From contig CAOJXM010000010.1 in NCBI GenBank assembly GCA_948465625.1, forward strand, positions 1 to 12,684: a DNA stretch of 12,684 nucleotides, written 5' to 3'. Shown one piece after another: positions 12,622-12,684 of this stretch (positions are counted from its first letter, which is position 1; every line of letters begins with the position of its first letter). A program made the translations under genes and the position numbers. The notes under the pieces were generated by a model, which did no database searches, was not told the origin of the DNA, and saw nothing but the letters and a program-made list of their open reading frames with translations. This stretch comes from an uncultured Clostridium sp. (GTDB lineage Bacteria; Bacillota; Clostridia; TANB77; CAG-508).

Positions 12622-12684
12622 TTACTCTCCTTGTTTTTTGCTTTTTAAGCTACTTTCTTCTTCCCATTTAATTTTATGGCTAAC
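12622..12684 (-). CDS. C-terminal end of an upstream co-oriented gene
   Basis: Twenty codons open to the window edge, ending VSHKIKWEEESSLKSKKQGE and TAA (12622-12624), directly followed by the ybeY ATG. Gene order in Firmicutes would suggest the c-di-AMP phosphodiesterase PgpH/YqfF or PhoH, but the tail is too short and too unconserved to choose. Confidence 0.55.
   Translation of the reverse strand, partial: VSHKIKWEEESSLKSKKQGE

Noticed and set aside
1..12684. A defence, toxin-antitoxin, secondary-metabolite or other novel multi-gene system
   Set aside because: The genes are standard housekeeping or sporulation-type with conventional order. Nothing supports an undescribed multi-gene system beyond the separate oddities listed.

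Overview
The window looks like chromosomal DNA of an AT-rich, low-GC Gram-positive bacterium, most probably a spore-forming member of the Clostridia. The reasons are the purine-rich coding strands with AAAGGAGG-type ribosome binding sites, sigma-A-type promoters (one TTGACG-17-TATAAT), a YtvI-type sporulation membrane protein, a clostridial-style small XRE regulator, and the ybeY-dgkA gene order. Species cannot be named from sequence alone. I see no phage, CRISPR, defence island, rRNA or tRNA. Most of the window is housekeeping, with a few unusual proteins and control regions.

Layout, left to right. Every gene but one is on the minus strand, so within each block transcription runs right to left. 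Positions 1-4032 hold ytvI, then a 755-residue coiled-coil protein of unknown function, then the 5' part of deoB (phosphopentomutase, cut by the window edge). The last two overlap by 32 bases. ytvI has its own sigma-A-like promoter and is shielded from the upstream gene by a strong hairpin terminator. Positions 4167-4613 encode a stand-alone two-CBS-domain protein with 14 cysteines in 148 residues. Positions 4830-9075 form a two-gene unit: mfd (transcription-repair coupling factor) followed, with a 20-base overlap, by a TrmH/SpoU-family rRNA 2'-O-methyltransferase. The mfd promoter carries a near-perfect 24-bp palindrome directly after the -10 box, a likely operator.

Positions 9144-9751 have no intact gene. 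They contain a possible decayed small ORF, two hairpins (one a good minus-strand terminator), candidate Spo0A boxes, and the promoter of the only plus-strand gene, a 107-residue XRE-family regulator. Positions 10186-12684 are a co-oriented string: the tail of an unknown gene, ybeY (rRNA-processing endoribonuclease), a fusion of DgkA-type lipid kinase with a PAP2-like domain that has lost both catalytic histidines, and a DUF3048 (YerB-like) membrane-anchored protein.

Two inverted copies of a 56-bp repeat built from TGGACC and GGGACG words sit at 2875-2930 and 4785-4840. They resemble REP/RAYT-type intergenic repeats. One copy supplies the last codons and the stop of the methyltransferase gene. 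The other creates a false upstream start for the 755-residue protein. The points most worth following up are the repeat pair, the palindromic mfd operator, the DgkA/dead-PAP2 fusion, the cysteine-rich CBS protein, and the unknown coiled-coil protein.
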